Of a stretch of 64,000 bases of DNA, positions 16,103-24,460 are shown in pieces; position 1 is the first letter of the stretch; the number at the start of each line of letters is the position of its first letter. The translations under genes were made by a program, and so were the position numbers. The notes beneath the pieces are model-generated. The model saw nothing but the letters and a program-made list of their open reading frames with translations. It had not been told where the DNA came from and did not search any database. This DNA comes from Bacteroidota bacterium (GTDB lineage Bacteria; Bacteroidota; Bacteroidia; Cytophagales; Cytophagaceae). The stretch is from the NCBI GenBank assembly GCA_023428135.1, contig JAEYZG010000017.1:124001-188000 (forward strand), given 5' to 3'.

Positions 16103-18295
16103 ATGAAGAAATTTCCTTTCTATTTTCAGCTCGATCAGATGGATTGCGGGGCTACATGCCTGAGAATGATTGCTAAGTATTATGGTAAAAATCTTGCCAT
16201 CGAAAAGGTCAGAGAGAAATGTTTTGTGGGAAGGGATGGGGTGTCGCTATTGGGCATTAGTGATGGTGCTGAGAGTCTGGGCTTTCATACCCTTGCCGTA
16301 AGACTGCCCTACGAGGTACTTGCTAATGAAGCTCCTCTTCCTTGTATATTATATTGGAGAGAAAAACACTTTCTGATACTTTATAAGGTAACTAAAACTA
16401 AATTGTATTTAGCAGATCCTGCTATCGGTTTAATTACCTATACACCTGAGGAGTTTAAAAAAGCATGGATTATTCCTAAGGCAAATGAAACGCCAGAAGG
16501 ATTCGCATTAATGCTAGAGCCGACTCCGGCTTTCTATGAAGATGAAGATAACGTTGAAACCAAAAAGTCCGGTATACGACATTATCTGAAATACCTGAGA
16601 CCCTATAAAAAATATTATTTCCATCTTATTTTAAGCCTCACTGTTGCTACAGTAATCTCATTGTTATTGCCCTTCCTGACTCAAGCAATGGTAGATGTGG
16701 GTATTAACAATCAGGATGTAGGCTTTGTATACGTGGTTTTGATCGCTCAGATTGTTTTGTTTCTCAGCAACAAATCAGGAGAGTTTGTTAGGGGATGGAT
16801 TTCGTTTCACATGATCAGCAAGGTAAATGTAACAATCCTGTCTGATTTTCTGGTGAAACTCATGAAGCTTCCTGTTGCCTACTTTGACAGAAAGACTCCT
16901 GGAGATATCCTCAAGAGAATTGAAGACCATGAAAGGATACAATTGTTCTTAACAACCACCCTGGTACACTTTGCTTTCTCACTCATGAGCATGGTTATTT
17001 TCGGGGGAATCTTAGCATACTATAGTGTCGGACTCTTTCTGATTTTTGCAGTAGGTAGTCTTCTTTATTTTACCTGGATATTTTCGTTGCTTGCGAAAAG
17101 GAAAGTCCTTGACTACAGGAATTTTGATCAGGCAGTTCTCAGTGAAAACAATACTATTGAACTGGTTACCGGTATGCAGGAGATCAAACTACAGAATTGT
17201 GAAAGGCAGAAAAGGTGGGAGTGGGAGAAGATTCAGGCAAAGAAATTTAAGCTGGGGATAGATGGAGTAAGACTTGGTCAGATCGAACAGACAGGTTCTT
17301 CCATTTTATATGAAGTAAAAAATATCCTTCTGACTTTTTATGCAGCAATGCTGGTGATTCAAGGCGAAATGACTCTGGGTATGATGCTTGCTGTTCAATA
17401 TATTGTCGGTCAGCTCAACTGGATGACTGTTGATATTATCAGATTTGTTCATGATACTCAGAATGCTCAGTTAAGTATAAACAGGTTATCAGAAATTCAT
17501 GAAATGCCTAATGAAGAAACAGAGGAATCCGTTTTGGATGCTGATATGGAGCGTGTTCAGGATATAGTATTTGAAAACGTTTCCTTTCAGTACGGGGGGC
17601 CGAGATCTAAAATGGTGTTGGAAGATATTAGTTTGAGAATACCTCACAATAAAGTAACTGCCATTGTTGGTACAAGCGGAAGTGGCAAAACTACCATGTT
17701 ATCTTTGTTACTTAAATCATACAAGGTAACGCATGGAGCTATTAAGTTCGGTAAGTCGAATATCAATAATATTAGCTTTAAATCCTGGAGGAAAAAATTT
17801 GCCTGTGTGACTCAGCAAAGCTTTATTTTCTCTGATACCATTGCCAGAAACATAGCAGTCGGTGAAGAGGTCATTGATAAGAAAAGGATGAAAGAAGCAA
17901 CTTTAACTGCTAATATCCGCGATTTTATTGAAGAGCTTCCTGTTGAATATAATACAAAAATAGGGGCAAATGGTGTGGGACTTAGTCAGGGACAGAAACA
18001 AAGGATATTGCTTGCCAGAGCTGTTTATAAAAATCCTGAAATACTATTGCTTGATGAAGCAACAAACTCACTGGACGCCAATAATGAGAGGGTAATCATT
18101 AATAACCTCAATGAATTCTTTAAGGGAAAGACAGTTGTGGTTGTGGCGCACAGGCTTAGTACTGTGAAAGATGCCGATCAGATAGTCGTATTGGAGAAAG
18201 GAAAGATAGTGGAGGTTGGTAATCATGAATCTTTAATTAAGAGCAAAGGAGCTTATTTTAATCTGGTTAAAAATCAATTAGAACTTGCAAGCTGA
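16103..18295 (+). CDS. Bacteriocin-type ABC exporter with N-terminal C39 peptidase domain
   Basis: This 730-residue protein is a peptidase-containing ABC transporter that cuts a leader after Gly-Gly and exports the product across the inner membrane. The C39 peptidase has Q9, catalytic C15 (QMDCGATCL), H89 (REKHFLILY) and D105 (LADPAIG), so it looks active. A six-helix transmembrane region spans about 165-440. The nucleotide-binding domain has Walker A GTSGSGKTT, signature LSQGQKQRILLARA and Walker B ILLLDEATNSLD. Its stop codon overlaps the start of the HlyD-like gene (TGATG), so the two are coupled. The only GG-type leader visible in the locus is the peptide at 21728-21901. Confidence 0.95.
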   Translation: MKKFPFYFQLDQMDCGATCLRMIAKYYGKNLAIEKVREKCFVGRDGVSLLGISDGAESLGFHTLAVRLPYEVLANEAPLPCILYWREKHFLILYKVTKTKLYLADPAIGLITYTPEEFKKAWIIPKANETPEGFALMLEPTPAFYEDEDNVETKKSGIRHYLKYLRPYKKYYFHLILSLTVATVISLLLPFLTQAMVDVGINNQDVGFVYVVLIAQIVLFLSNKSGEFVRGWISFHMISKVNVTILSDFLVKLMKLPVAYFDRKTPGDILKRIEDHERIQLFLTTTLVHFAFSLMSMVIFGGILAYYSVGLFLIFAVGSLLYFTWIFSLLAKRKVLDYRNFDQAVLSENNTIELVTGMQEIKLQNCERQKRWEWEKIQAKKFKLGIDGVRLGQIEQTGSSILYEVKNILLTFYAAMLVIQGEMTLGMMLAVQYIVGQLNWMTVDIIRFVHDTQNAQLSINRLSEIHEMPNEETEESVLDADMERVQDIVFENVSFQYGGPRSKMVLEDISLRIPHNKVTAIVGTSGSGKTTMLSLLLKSYKVTHGAIKFGKSNINNISFKSWRKKFACVTQQSFIFSDTIARNIAVGEEVIDKKRMKEATLTANIRDFIEELPVEYNTKIGANGVGLSQGQKQRILLARAVYKNPEILLLDEATNSLDANNERVIINNLNEFFKGKTVVVVAHRLSTVKDADQIVVLEKGKIVEVGNHESLIKSKGAYFNLVKNQLELAS

Positions 18296-19623
18296 TGGTA
18301 GAGATAGAAGATAATATAAGAAGGAGTGATGCAGTTCATGAAATGATGGCCCGCACTCCACCATGGATTGCAAGGACAGGAAGCATTTTGCTTTTTGTAT
18401 GGTTCTGCATTTTAATGACGCTAAGCTTTATAATCAAGTATCCTGAAATTCTTGATGGGCCAATTAACATCACTACCAAAACGCCTCCTGCTGAACTGGT
18501 AGCAAAAGCAAACGGGAGAATAAATCTCCTGGTAGCTAATAATGATAAGGTAAGTAAAGACCAGATCATTGCCTATATAAAAAACCCTGCTTCTTTTGAA
18601 GAGGTAGTTGTACTCAACAGACTAATGCCATTTTTTGAAAACCTTGTTAATAATCCGACTAAAATAAGGTCTAAAATGGACACTATCCCTAACCTTACCA
18701 ATCTTGGTCAGGTACAGAATGCCTACAATGCTTTCGTCACGAAGTTGTTTGCCTATGATCTTACCTATACTCTTGAAAAGAATAAAAAGCTTGTAGCCAG
18801 TAACCTTGAACAGGTAGGTACTTTGGAAAGAAAAGCCATACTGTTGGATGAGAAGGATAAAGTTCTTCAACAGGAACTACAATTAGCTGAAGATAATTTT
18901 AAAAAGGACCAGTCACTGTATGAAAGAGGTCATATTTCCAAACTTGATTATGATGCTTCTAAAACTAATTTTCTTCAGACCAGAAAAAATATTCAGACCA
19001 ATAGACAAGCATTGATTGAAAACAGACAAAATCTTCAGCATTTAACCTATAACAACAATGAACTTACTTTGAATGATAAGGAGCAGAAGGAATCATTGAA
19101 TGTAGGAATAAAAGCTTCTTATAATATACTGGTTTCAGAACTGAAAGCCTTTAAAGAAGAGTTTTTTATGACATCCCCCATTTATGGAAATGTTACTTTT
19201 TTTGATGTCTGGAATAACAATCAGTTTGTGAATAAAGGAGATCAGGTAGCATTTATAGTAACGGACTCCAAAGATATATTAGGTAAGCTTCAGGTAAAGG
19301 GTAATAAATTCGGTAAAGTCAAATTAGGACAAAAAGTGAGGGTTAAGCTGAATAGTTACCCAATGTCTGAATATGGTTTATTGTTTGGTAAAGTAAGTAA
19401 TATATCAAAGGTAAATAAAAATAATGTCTATGTAATAGATGTCGATCTTCCCGACACACTTATTACAACTTATAAGAAGTATATCCCCTATAAGCATGAA
19501 ATGAAAGGGCTTGGAGAAATCATTACTGAAAATATGAGTATTATCGAAAGAATATTCTATCAAATGAGATCTTTAGGGAGGAAAGAATATATCGGAGAAG
19601 AAGAACTACAAAAAAAGCCATGA
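18295..19623 (+). CDS. HlyD-family periplasmic adaptor of the peptide exporter
   Basis: This 442-residue membrane-fusion protein has a short cytoplasmic N-terminus, one membrane helix at about 27-48 (TGSILLFVWFCILMTLSFII), then a barrel-sandwich segment (ELVAKANGRINLLVANNDKV). Long coiled-coil helices follow at about 140-265, then the returning barrel half (GNVTFFDVW...NKGDQVAFIV). It would bridge the C39 ABC transporter and a TolC-type outer-membrane channel; such a channel is encoded at 23102-24460. It overlaps the ATP-grasp gene by 4 nt (ATGA). Confidence 0.93.
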   Translation: MVEIEDNIRRSDAVHEMMARTPPWIARTGSILLFVWFCILMTLSFIIKYPEILDGPINITTKTPPAELVAKANGRINLLVANNDKVSKDQIIAYIKNPASFEEVVVLNRLMPFFENLVNNPTKIRSKMDTIPNLTNLGQVQNAYNAFVTKLFAYDLTYTLEKNKKLVASNLEQVGTLERKAILLDEKDKVLQQELQLAEDNFKKDQSLYERGHISKLDYDASKTNFLQTRKNIQTNRQALIENRQNLQHLTYNNNELTLNDKEQKESLNVGIKASYNILVSELKAFKEEFFMTSPIYGNVTFFDVWNNNQFVNKGDQVAFIVTDSKDILGKLQVKGNKFGKVKLGQKVRVKLNSYPMSEYGLLFGKVSNISKVNKNNVYVIDVDLPDTLITTYKKYIPYKHEMKGLGEIITENMSIIERIFYQMRSLGRKEYIGEEELQKKP

Positions 19624-20822
19624 AAAAATCAAAGAGAATATTATTCCTGGGTGGTTCTAAATTTCAGATTCCACCAATCGTGTATGCCAAATCTCAAGGG
19701 CATCATGTGATAACGTGTGATTATCTTCCTGATAATCCAGGACATAAATTTGCTGATGAATATTGCAATCTTAGTACTACTGATTTTGATGCCGTTTTAC
19801 AACTGGCTAAGGAAAGAAATGTAGATGGCATTGTTGCTTATGCATCAGATCCTGCAGCCCCAACTCAGGCTTATGTGGCAAATGAGCTGGGACTTCCGTC
19901 TAATCCCTATGAATCTGTAAAGATACTTGCAAGGAAAGATTTATTCCGAGACTTTTTATCAAAGAATAATTTTTATGTTCCTAGATCCCAGAGCTTTTAC
20001 ACTTTGGAAGATTCTTTAAACTGGTTCAGAGAAATTAATAAACCGGTTATTGTCAAGCCTGTTGATTCATCCGGAAGTAAAGGCGTGACCAAAATATATG
20101 ATGAAAGTCAGCTTGAAGAATCGTTTAATTATGCACTTTCTTTTAGCAGAGAGAAGAAGGTGGCAATAGAAGAGTTCTTTATCAGAGACGGATATCAGGT
20201 AGCAGGAGATGGTTTTGTTGTAAATGGTAAACTCGTCTTCCGTTGCTGGGCCAATGAACATTTTGACAAGCTCTGCAATCCTTTTGTTCCTATAGGGGAG
20301 AGTTTTCCTTCAATCATGACAGCGAAAACACTTGAACAGGCTCATCGGGAGACACAACGCCTGCTTGATTTATTAAAGATTCAACAAGGTGCTTTGAATT
20401 TCGATTTTCATTATGATAAAAACGGAGATTTCTCTTTCCTTGAATTGGGGCCCAGAAATGGAGGAAATCTTATTCCTGAAGTGATTAAATATTCTACGGA
20501 TGTAGATCTTGTAAAATACACAGTAGATTCAGCCCTTGGAATAGATTGTTCAGAATTGTCGCAGGTTGAAGCTGCAGGTTTTCATTCATCTTATATGCTG
20601 CACGCATTGGAAGATGGGGTTGTTAAAGATATCTGGTATAGTAAGGAGATAAGGAACAATATTCTGGAAGAAAGTATATTTATTAAGAAAGGTGACAAGG
20701 TTAGCAAATTCAATGGGTCGAATCATACTCTAGGTACAATGATTATGAAATTCGAATCCAGAAATGAGATGATAGAAAAAATGGACAACATGGAGAAATA
20801 TCTTAAAGTGGTGTTAGAGTAG
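19620..20822 (+). CDS. ATP-grasp ligase of a peptide-export locus
   Basis: This 400-residue protein has an N-terminal pre-ATP-grasp fold (RILFLGGSKFQIPPIVYAKS) and a carbamoyl-phosphate-synthase-like ATP-grasp domain: KPVIVKPVDSSGSKGV for ATP binding and FSFLELGPRNGGNLIPEV for metal binding. ATP-grasp enzymes join a carboxylate to an amine or thiol through an acyl phosphate. In RiPP loci they make amide or ester bonds; some stand-alone members make dipeptides. Overlap with the HlyD gene places it in the export operon. The adjacent dioxygenase and the leader peptide ending in Gly-Gly make a C-terminal ligation on that peptide conceivable, but this is inference. Confidence 0.88.
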   Translation: MKKSKRILFLGGSKFQIPPIVYAKSQGHHVITCDYLPDNPGHKFADEYCNLSTTDFDAVLQLAKERNVDGIVAYASDPAAPTQAYVANELGLPSNPYESVKILARKDLFRDFLSKNNFYVPRSQSFYTLEDSLNWFREINKPVIVKPVDSSGSKGVTKIYDESQLEESFNYALSFSREKKVAIEEFFIRDGYQVAGDGFVVNGKLVFRCWANEHFDKLCNPFVPIGESFPSIMTAKTLEQAHRETQRLLDLLKIQQGALNFDFHYDKNGDFSFLELGPRNGGNLIPEVIKYSTDVDLVKYTVDSALGIDCSELSQVEAAGFHSSYMLHALEDGVVKDIWYSKEIRNNILEESIFIKKGDKVSKFNGSNHTLGTMIMKFESRNEMIEKMDNMEKYLKVVLE

Positions 20823-20840
20823 AAGTTTTTGTATCCATTT

Positions 20841-20858
20841 GTAACTTTTGTTACAGAC
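20841..20858 (+). promoter_or_regulatory. Shared locus motif, site C
   Basis: GTAACTTTTGTTACA (20841-20855) followed by GACT. The core is a palindrome, GTAAC-TTTT-GTTAC. It lies in the 103-nt gap between the ATP-grasp and dioxygenase genes and is nearly identical to sites A and B. A second promoter for the dioxygenase, leader peptide, GT and TolC genes could be located here. Confidence 0.5.
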
Positions 20859-20925
20859 TTTTAGCAAGTTCAGATTTAATTTAGCCTTATACTTAAACGT
20901 TAATTTATTTTTAAAATCGATATTC

Positions 20926-21678
20926 ATGTTTCATACTTTTATAAAAGATATCAGCTATTCTACATCAATAGATTTTCCTGAGCAATTAAAGAAATTGATA
21001 AAAGAGACTAAGGTTGTACATTTAAAAGACCTTCCGGGAAATATTGACTATAAAGAATTCTATTCGGATCTTGTTCTTCAGTTAGGAGATATTGTTGGGA
21101 TTGGAGAAGATGCATTGACCGGTAATGCTACTCAGGAGCAATGGACAGATATCCGGTATGATAAAGCCAGGGAAACTACATTCAGACATAGTAATACAAG
21201 GCAGCCACTGCATACGGATGCAGCTTATGCAAGCTTTGATCTTGATGTAAATTTTTTCTTTTGTCTTGAGAACGCTGAAATAGGAGGGGCCACTACATTT
21301 GTAGATGCAGAGTCTATCATTTATATTCTTTCCAAGTATGAGCCAGAATTGTTTAATAGAATTCAGAAGATTGAAGTGAAGTTTGGAAAAGGAAAAGATC
21401 AAAGAAAGACAAGAAAAATAATATATACTGAAGACTCGGTCCTTAAGTTAAACTGGAATTATTACAGAGTATCTCCTGAAAACACGGATGAGGCTAAAGC
21501 ATTGTGTGAGGATTTTCATAATTTTCTTGAAAACAGAATTGTAGCAGCAGGATTGCAAACTCCTGTAACCCTAAAAATAGGTGATGGCTTATTTTTTCAT
21601 GATACTACCATATTGCATGGAAGAAATTCCTTTTTTGGAGAAAGATGTCTTATCAAAGGAGGCTTTAATTTTAACTGA
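20926..21678 (+). CDS. TauD/TfdA-like Fe(II)/2-oxoglutarate-dependent dioxygenase
   Basis: From the ATG at 20926 the protein has 250 residues. I prefer this start to one 78 nt upstream because the added stretch (from 20848) is hydrophobic and overlaps the upstream regulatory region. Iron ligands are visible: H96 and D98 in QPLHTDAAYAS and the distal H231 in HDTTILHGRNSF, with R233 placed to hold 2-oxoglutarate. Such enzymes hydroxylate, desaturate or cleave small molecules or peptide side chains. Position between the ATP-grasp ligase and the leader-type peptide suggests tailoring in the same pathway. The substrate is unknown. Confidence 0.88.
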   Translation: MFHTFIKDISYSTSIDFPEQLKKLIKETKVVHLKDLPGNIDYKEFYSDLVLQLGDIVGIGEDALTGNATQEQWTDIRYDKARETTFRHSNTRQPLHTDAAYASFDLDVNFFFCLENAEIGGATTFVDAESIIYILSKYEPELFNRIQKIEVKFGKGKDQRKTRKIIYTEDSVLKLNWNYYRVSPENTDEAKALCEDFHNFLENRIVAAGLQTPVTLKIGDGLFFHDTTILHGRNSFFGERCLIKGGFNFN

Positions 21679-21727
21679 TTATACATTAATAATATACCTA
21701 TACAGTAATATATTTAATTATTTTATT

Positions 21728-21901
21728 ATGGAAAATTTAGAAGAAAAAGCATCCGAAACACCTGATGTGCCTAAAGAAAATGAAGGTTCAGAACCAAAAG
21801 GAAAGAAAAAGAAGGTTTCTCTTTCCGAATTCAAAGTAAAGAGCTTTGTGACTGACGTGAAAGTCGAGCAGATGCAGTTCCTGAAAACCGCAGGAGGTTA
21901 A
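21728..21901 (+). CDS. Leader-only RiPP precursor-like peptide ending in Gly-Gly
   Basis: This is a 57-residue peptide: an acidic, Pro-rich N-terminus, a lysine patch (GKKKK, 25-29), then VSLSEFKVKSFVTDV (30-44) and a terminal QFLKTAGG followed at once by TAA. From memory, class I lanthipeptide leaders of Bacteroidetes (pinensin type) have an LSLxxLKVxSFVT motif and end in GG before the core. Here the leader motif and GG are intact, but the core is absent. I checked the bases after the stop in other frames and saw no Cys/Ser/Thr-rich core. It lies in an operon with a GG-cutting C39 exporter, so it is probably its substrate or a recognition partner. It could be a scaffold extended at the C-terminus, a trans-acting leader, or a decayed precursor. 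Confidence 0.75.
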   Translation: MENLEEKASETPDVPKENEGSEPKGKKKKVSLSEFKVKSFVTDVKVEQMQFLKTAGG

Positions 21902-21949
21902 TAAAATTTATTTAGTATTGTTCAGAATATTTTCAATATCATTTCATTC

Positions 21950-23062
21950 ATGGATAAAACGCCGGAAGTTTCATGTATATGTATCACTCATAATAGAGTT
22001 GATATGTTCAGGAGAGCAAAAAAATGTTTCCTGAATCAGACTTATGAAAATAAAGAATTAGTGGTTTTGTTTGAAAATGATCCTGCTACTGAAGAACATG
22101 TGAGAAATTCTTCTGAATATTCATATTATGAACTTCGTGAATTACCTATGCCCTCTCCATTTATTATTATTCAGTTTGAAGATGAAAATGGAGAGGCCTA
22201 TAATTCTGATTTAAGACAGAAGGCGTTATTGAGAAACAATGATGGTCATGTCTTAACCTTCATTAACAGTAAGTGGGAGTATATTTATATAAGTCCTTTG
22301 GTATTTGAGTTTACCTTAATACCAGTAAATGATTATTCTTTTAAAATACAATGGAATGATTTGTGGGTTAATATCAGTAAAGAAGGATCGATTGTATTAA
22401 CTTCAAGTGAGTCTGATGCTAAAGTTTACGGAAGTACAGAATTGGTCGATACTTCTGTACGTCTGGATCTTGATTGCTTTGATCCTGAAAACAGAAGCCT
22501 TGAAAGATATGGTTGGGAGAAAAAATCAGTAAGGCCTGTTGATTATAGTAATATTGTTTTCTATAAAATATTCGCAAGACAAAAGATGTCTCTTGGTATG
22601 AAAAGAAACCTTTCTATAAGAGCATCTCAAGGTGATTATATCTGCGTCTGGGATGATGATGATTATTATTCTGAAAACAGAATTTACAATCAGATGAGTT
22701 TTCTTCAGTTTTCTGATAAAATGGCTTGTTCTCTTGCTTATGAGATCTTTTTTGACCATAATTCAGGAAGGGCATATTATAACTTTGAACGTTCTACAGG
22801 GCATGAAAACTCTCTTCTTTTTAGTAAGAAAGATGCGGGTCAATATGGCAATCTCAATGTAGAGGAAGATACTCCGCTATTGCTTAATTTCTACAATAGA
22901 AATCAACTCGCAATTATGGATGATCCTGAGTTGTATATCTATAACTTTCACAAAAGAAATACCTGTACAAATTCACACTTTCAGATGTTTATAGGAAGGT
23001 CGACTCTCCTTGACAATGATTACACTTTAAAAGTAAAAGAGCTTCTTGAATCTCCAGTGTAA
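21950..23062 (+). CDS. GT2-like glycosyltransferase with an inserted beta domain
   Basis: In this 370-residue protein, residues 5-65 start a GT2 fold (EVSCICITHNRVDMFRRAKK, KELVVLFENDPAT). The fold resumes only near residue 205 (MSLGMKRNLSIRASQGDYIC) with the metal-binding region VWDDDDYYSENRIYNQ. Between them lie about 130 residues of predicted beta-rich sequence (FINSKWEYIYISPLVFEF; FKIQWNDLWVNISKEG). An insertion of this size before the DxD is unusual. It follows the leader-like peptide by 48 nt and precedes the TolC gene by 39 nt, so it belongs to the export operon. The substrate is unknown. Confidence 0.8.
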   Translation: MDKTPEVSCICITHNRVDMFRRAKKCFLNQTYENKELVVLFENDPATEEHVRNSSEYSYYELRELPMPSPFIIIQFEDENGEAYNSDLRQKALLRNNDGHVLTFINSKWEYIYISPLVFEFTLIPVNDYSFKIQWNDLWVNISKEGSIVLTSSESDAKVYGSTELVDTSVRLDLDCFDPENRSLERYGWEKKSVRPVDYSNIVFYKIFARQKMSLGMKRNLSIRASQGDYICVWDDDDYYSENRIYNQMSFLQFSDKMACSLAYEIFFDHNSGRAYYNFERSTGHENSLLFSKKDAGQYGNLNVEEDTPLLLNFYNRNQLAIMDDPELYIYNFHKRNTCTNSHFQMFIGRSTLLDNDYTLKVKELLESPV

Positions 23063-23101
23063 CCTTAATATTTAGTTTCTGCAAGTTGTTGAGTGAGGTA
23101 A

Positions 23102-24460
23102 ATGAACAGTAGGTTAAAAATATTCGTTATATTTTTTTTATTTATTGCCGGAACTAAGTCTTATGCTCAGGGAAAATTAAATCTTGAAGCTTTGATATCA
23201 CTGGCAATAAAACAAGATTTCTCTGTCCAGCTGACTGAACAGGAACTTAATAAAGCTCAGATAGAGCAAAAGATAACAAGGTCCAGTATTCTGCCAACTG
23301 TTAGTTTCAACAACTGGAACGGCTATTACGACGGTAGATATTATGATCCTTTAAAAAATGATTTTTTCTATAACCCTACAATGGTAGGCAATATGGGTCT
23401 TACCTCAACATGGGGAATATACAATGGTGGTTATAGAAATACAAAACTATCAATAGACCGAATCTCGATAACTATACAATACCTGAATCTTGAAAAGAAG
23501 AAAAGAGAGATAAGCCGGGAGGTAATTGGTTTGTATAGTGCCATTGTTCAGGCGAATAATCTTATCAATATTTATCAGAAGAAAATAGATTTATATGCTG
23601 CTGAAACGGCAAGGATAAAAGAACTTTACTTACTTGAAAAAGTAACAGCAGTGGACACTTCGGTTGTGGCACTGACGAGAATTGACGCGGAAGATAAACA
23701 ACTACAGCTCAAATACAAACTGGAGTTGGATCTTCATCAGCTTGGTTTACTTACTAATGAAAGTTTATTACTTAGTGATATTGAAAATAATCCTGAATTT
23801 AGTTTTGAACAATTTAATCCGAATGAATCAAAATACAATATTTATGATGATACGACAGCCCTTAAAAACTCTTCTATCAGTTATAGGATTAAAAGTTTGG
23901 AAATTGAAAAAGCACGTTATTCAACTGAGTTACAGAAAACACAATTCAAACCTTCAGTTAAATTTGAGGCGGGTGTAAATACAGGTTATTCTTCCAACCT
24001 CCGGCATGAAACTGCTAATATGAACTCTGAAGGTAAATATGTTTTCTTTAAGCAATTTGAAAGCAATAGATATAATTCTACAAGTTTAAATATCTATATT
24101 CCTGTTTTTGACAGGAGAAACAAACTTTTGGAGCGTCAGAACAGAGTGGGAGAGAACATGGCAAAAATAGAGGGAGCTCAAACAGGTAGAAAAATTTTCA
24201 TAAAGTATTCTTTGGCAAAGAAAGAATTAAACGTAAAATATAAGAAATTGAAAATTTCTCAGGTACAGGTTAATGAGATTAATAAACTTCTTGTAAACTA
24301 CAAAGAGCGATTTGCACTCGGGAGACTGCGGGTTAATGATCTCTTAATTGCCAATGAAAAGCTTATTGAAGGAGAAATAAATTATAATAATAACTATTTT
24401 GAATTCTATAAAGCACTCAAAACTTTTGAGCTTGATTACGCAGGCAATCTAAGTTACTGA
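23102..24460 (+). CDS. TolC-family outer-membrane efflux channel
   Basis: This 452-residue protein starts with a signal peptide (KIFVIFFLFIAGTKSYAQG) and has the alternating helix and strand layout of TolC-like proteins, with a duplicated long-helix pattern. Examples are LNLEALISLAIKQDFSVQLT near the N-terminus and EINKLLVNYKERFALGRLRV near the C-terminus. It would complete the C39-ABC/HlyD/TolC route out of the cell. It is the last gene of the operon and overlaps the convergent DUF1080 gene by 7 nt, leaving no room for a terminator between them. Confidence 0.93.
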   Translation: MNSRLKIFVIFFLFIAGTKSYAQGKLNLEALISLAIKQDFSVQLTEQELNKAQIEQKITRSSILPTVSFNNWNGYYDGRYYDPLKNDFFYNPTMVGNMGLTSTWGIYNGGYRNTKLSIDRISITIQYLNLEKKKREISREVIGLYSAIVQANNLINIYQKKIDLYAAETARIKELYLLEKVTAVDTSVVALTRIDAEDKQLQLKYKLELDLHQLGLLTNESLLLSDIENNPEFSFEQFNPNESKYNIYDDTTALKNSSISYRIKSLEIEKARYSTELQKTQFKPSVKFEAGVNTGYSSNLRHETANMNSEGKYVFFKQFESNRYNSTSLNIYIPVFDRRNKLLERQNRVGENMAKIEGAQTGRKIFIKYSLAKKELNVKYKKLKISQVQVNEINKLLVNYKERFALGRLRVNDLLIANEKLIEGEINYNNNYFEFYKALKTFELDYAGNLSY

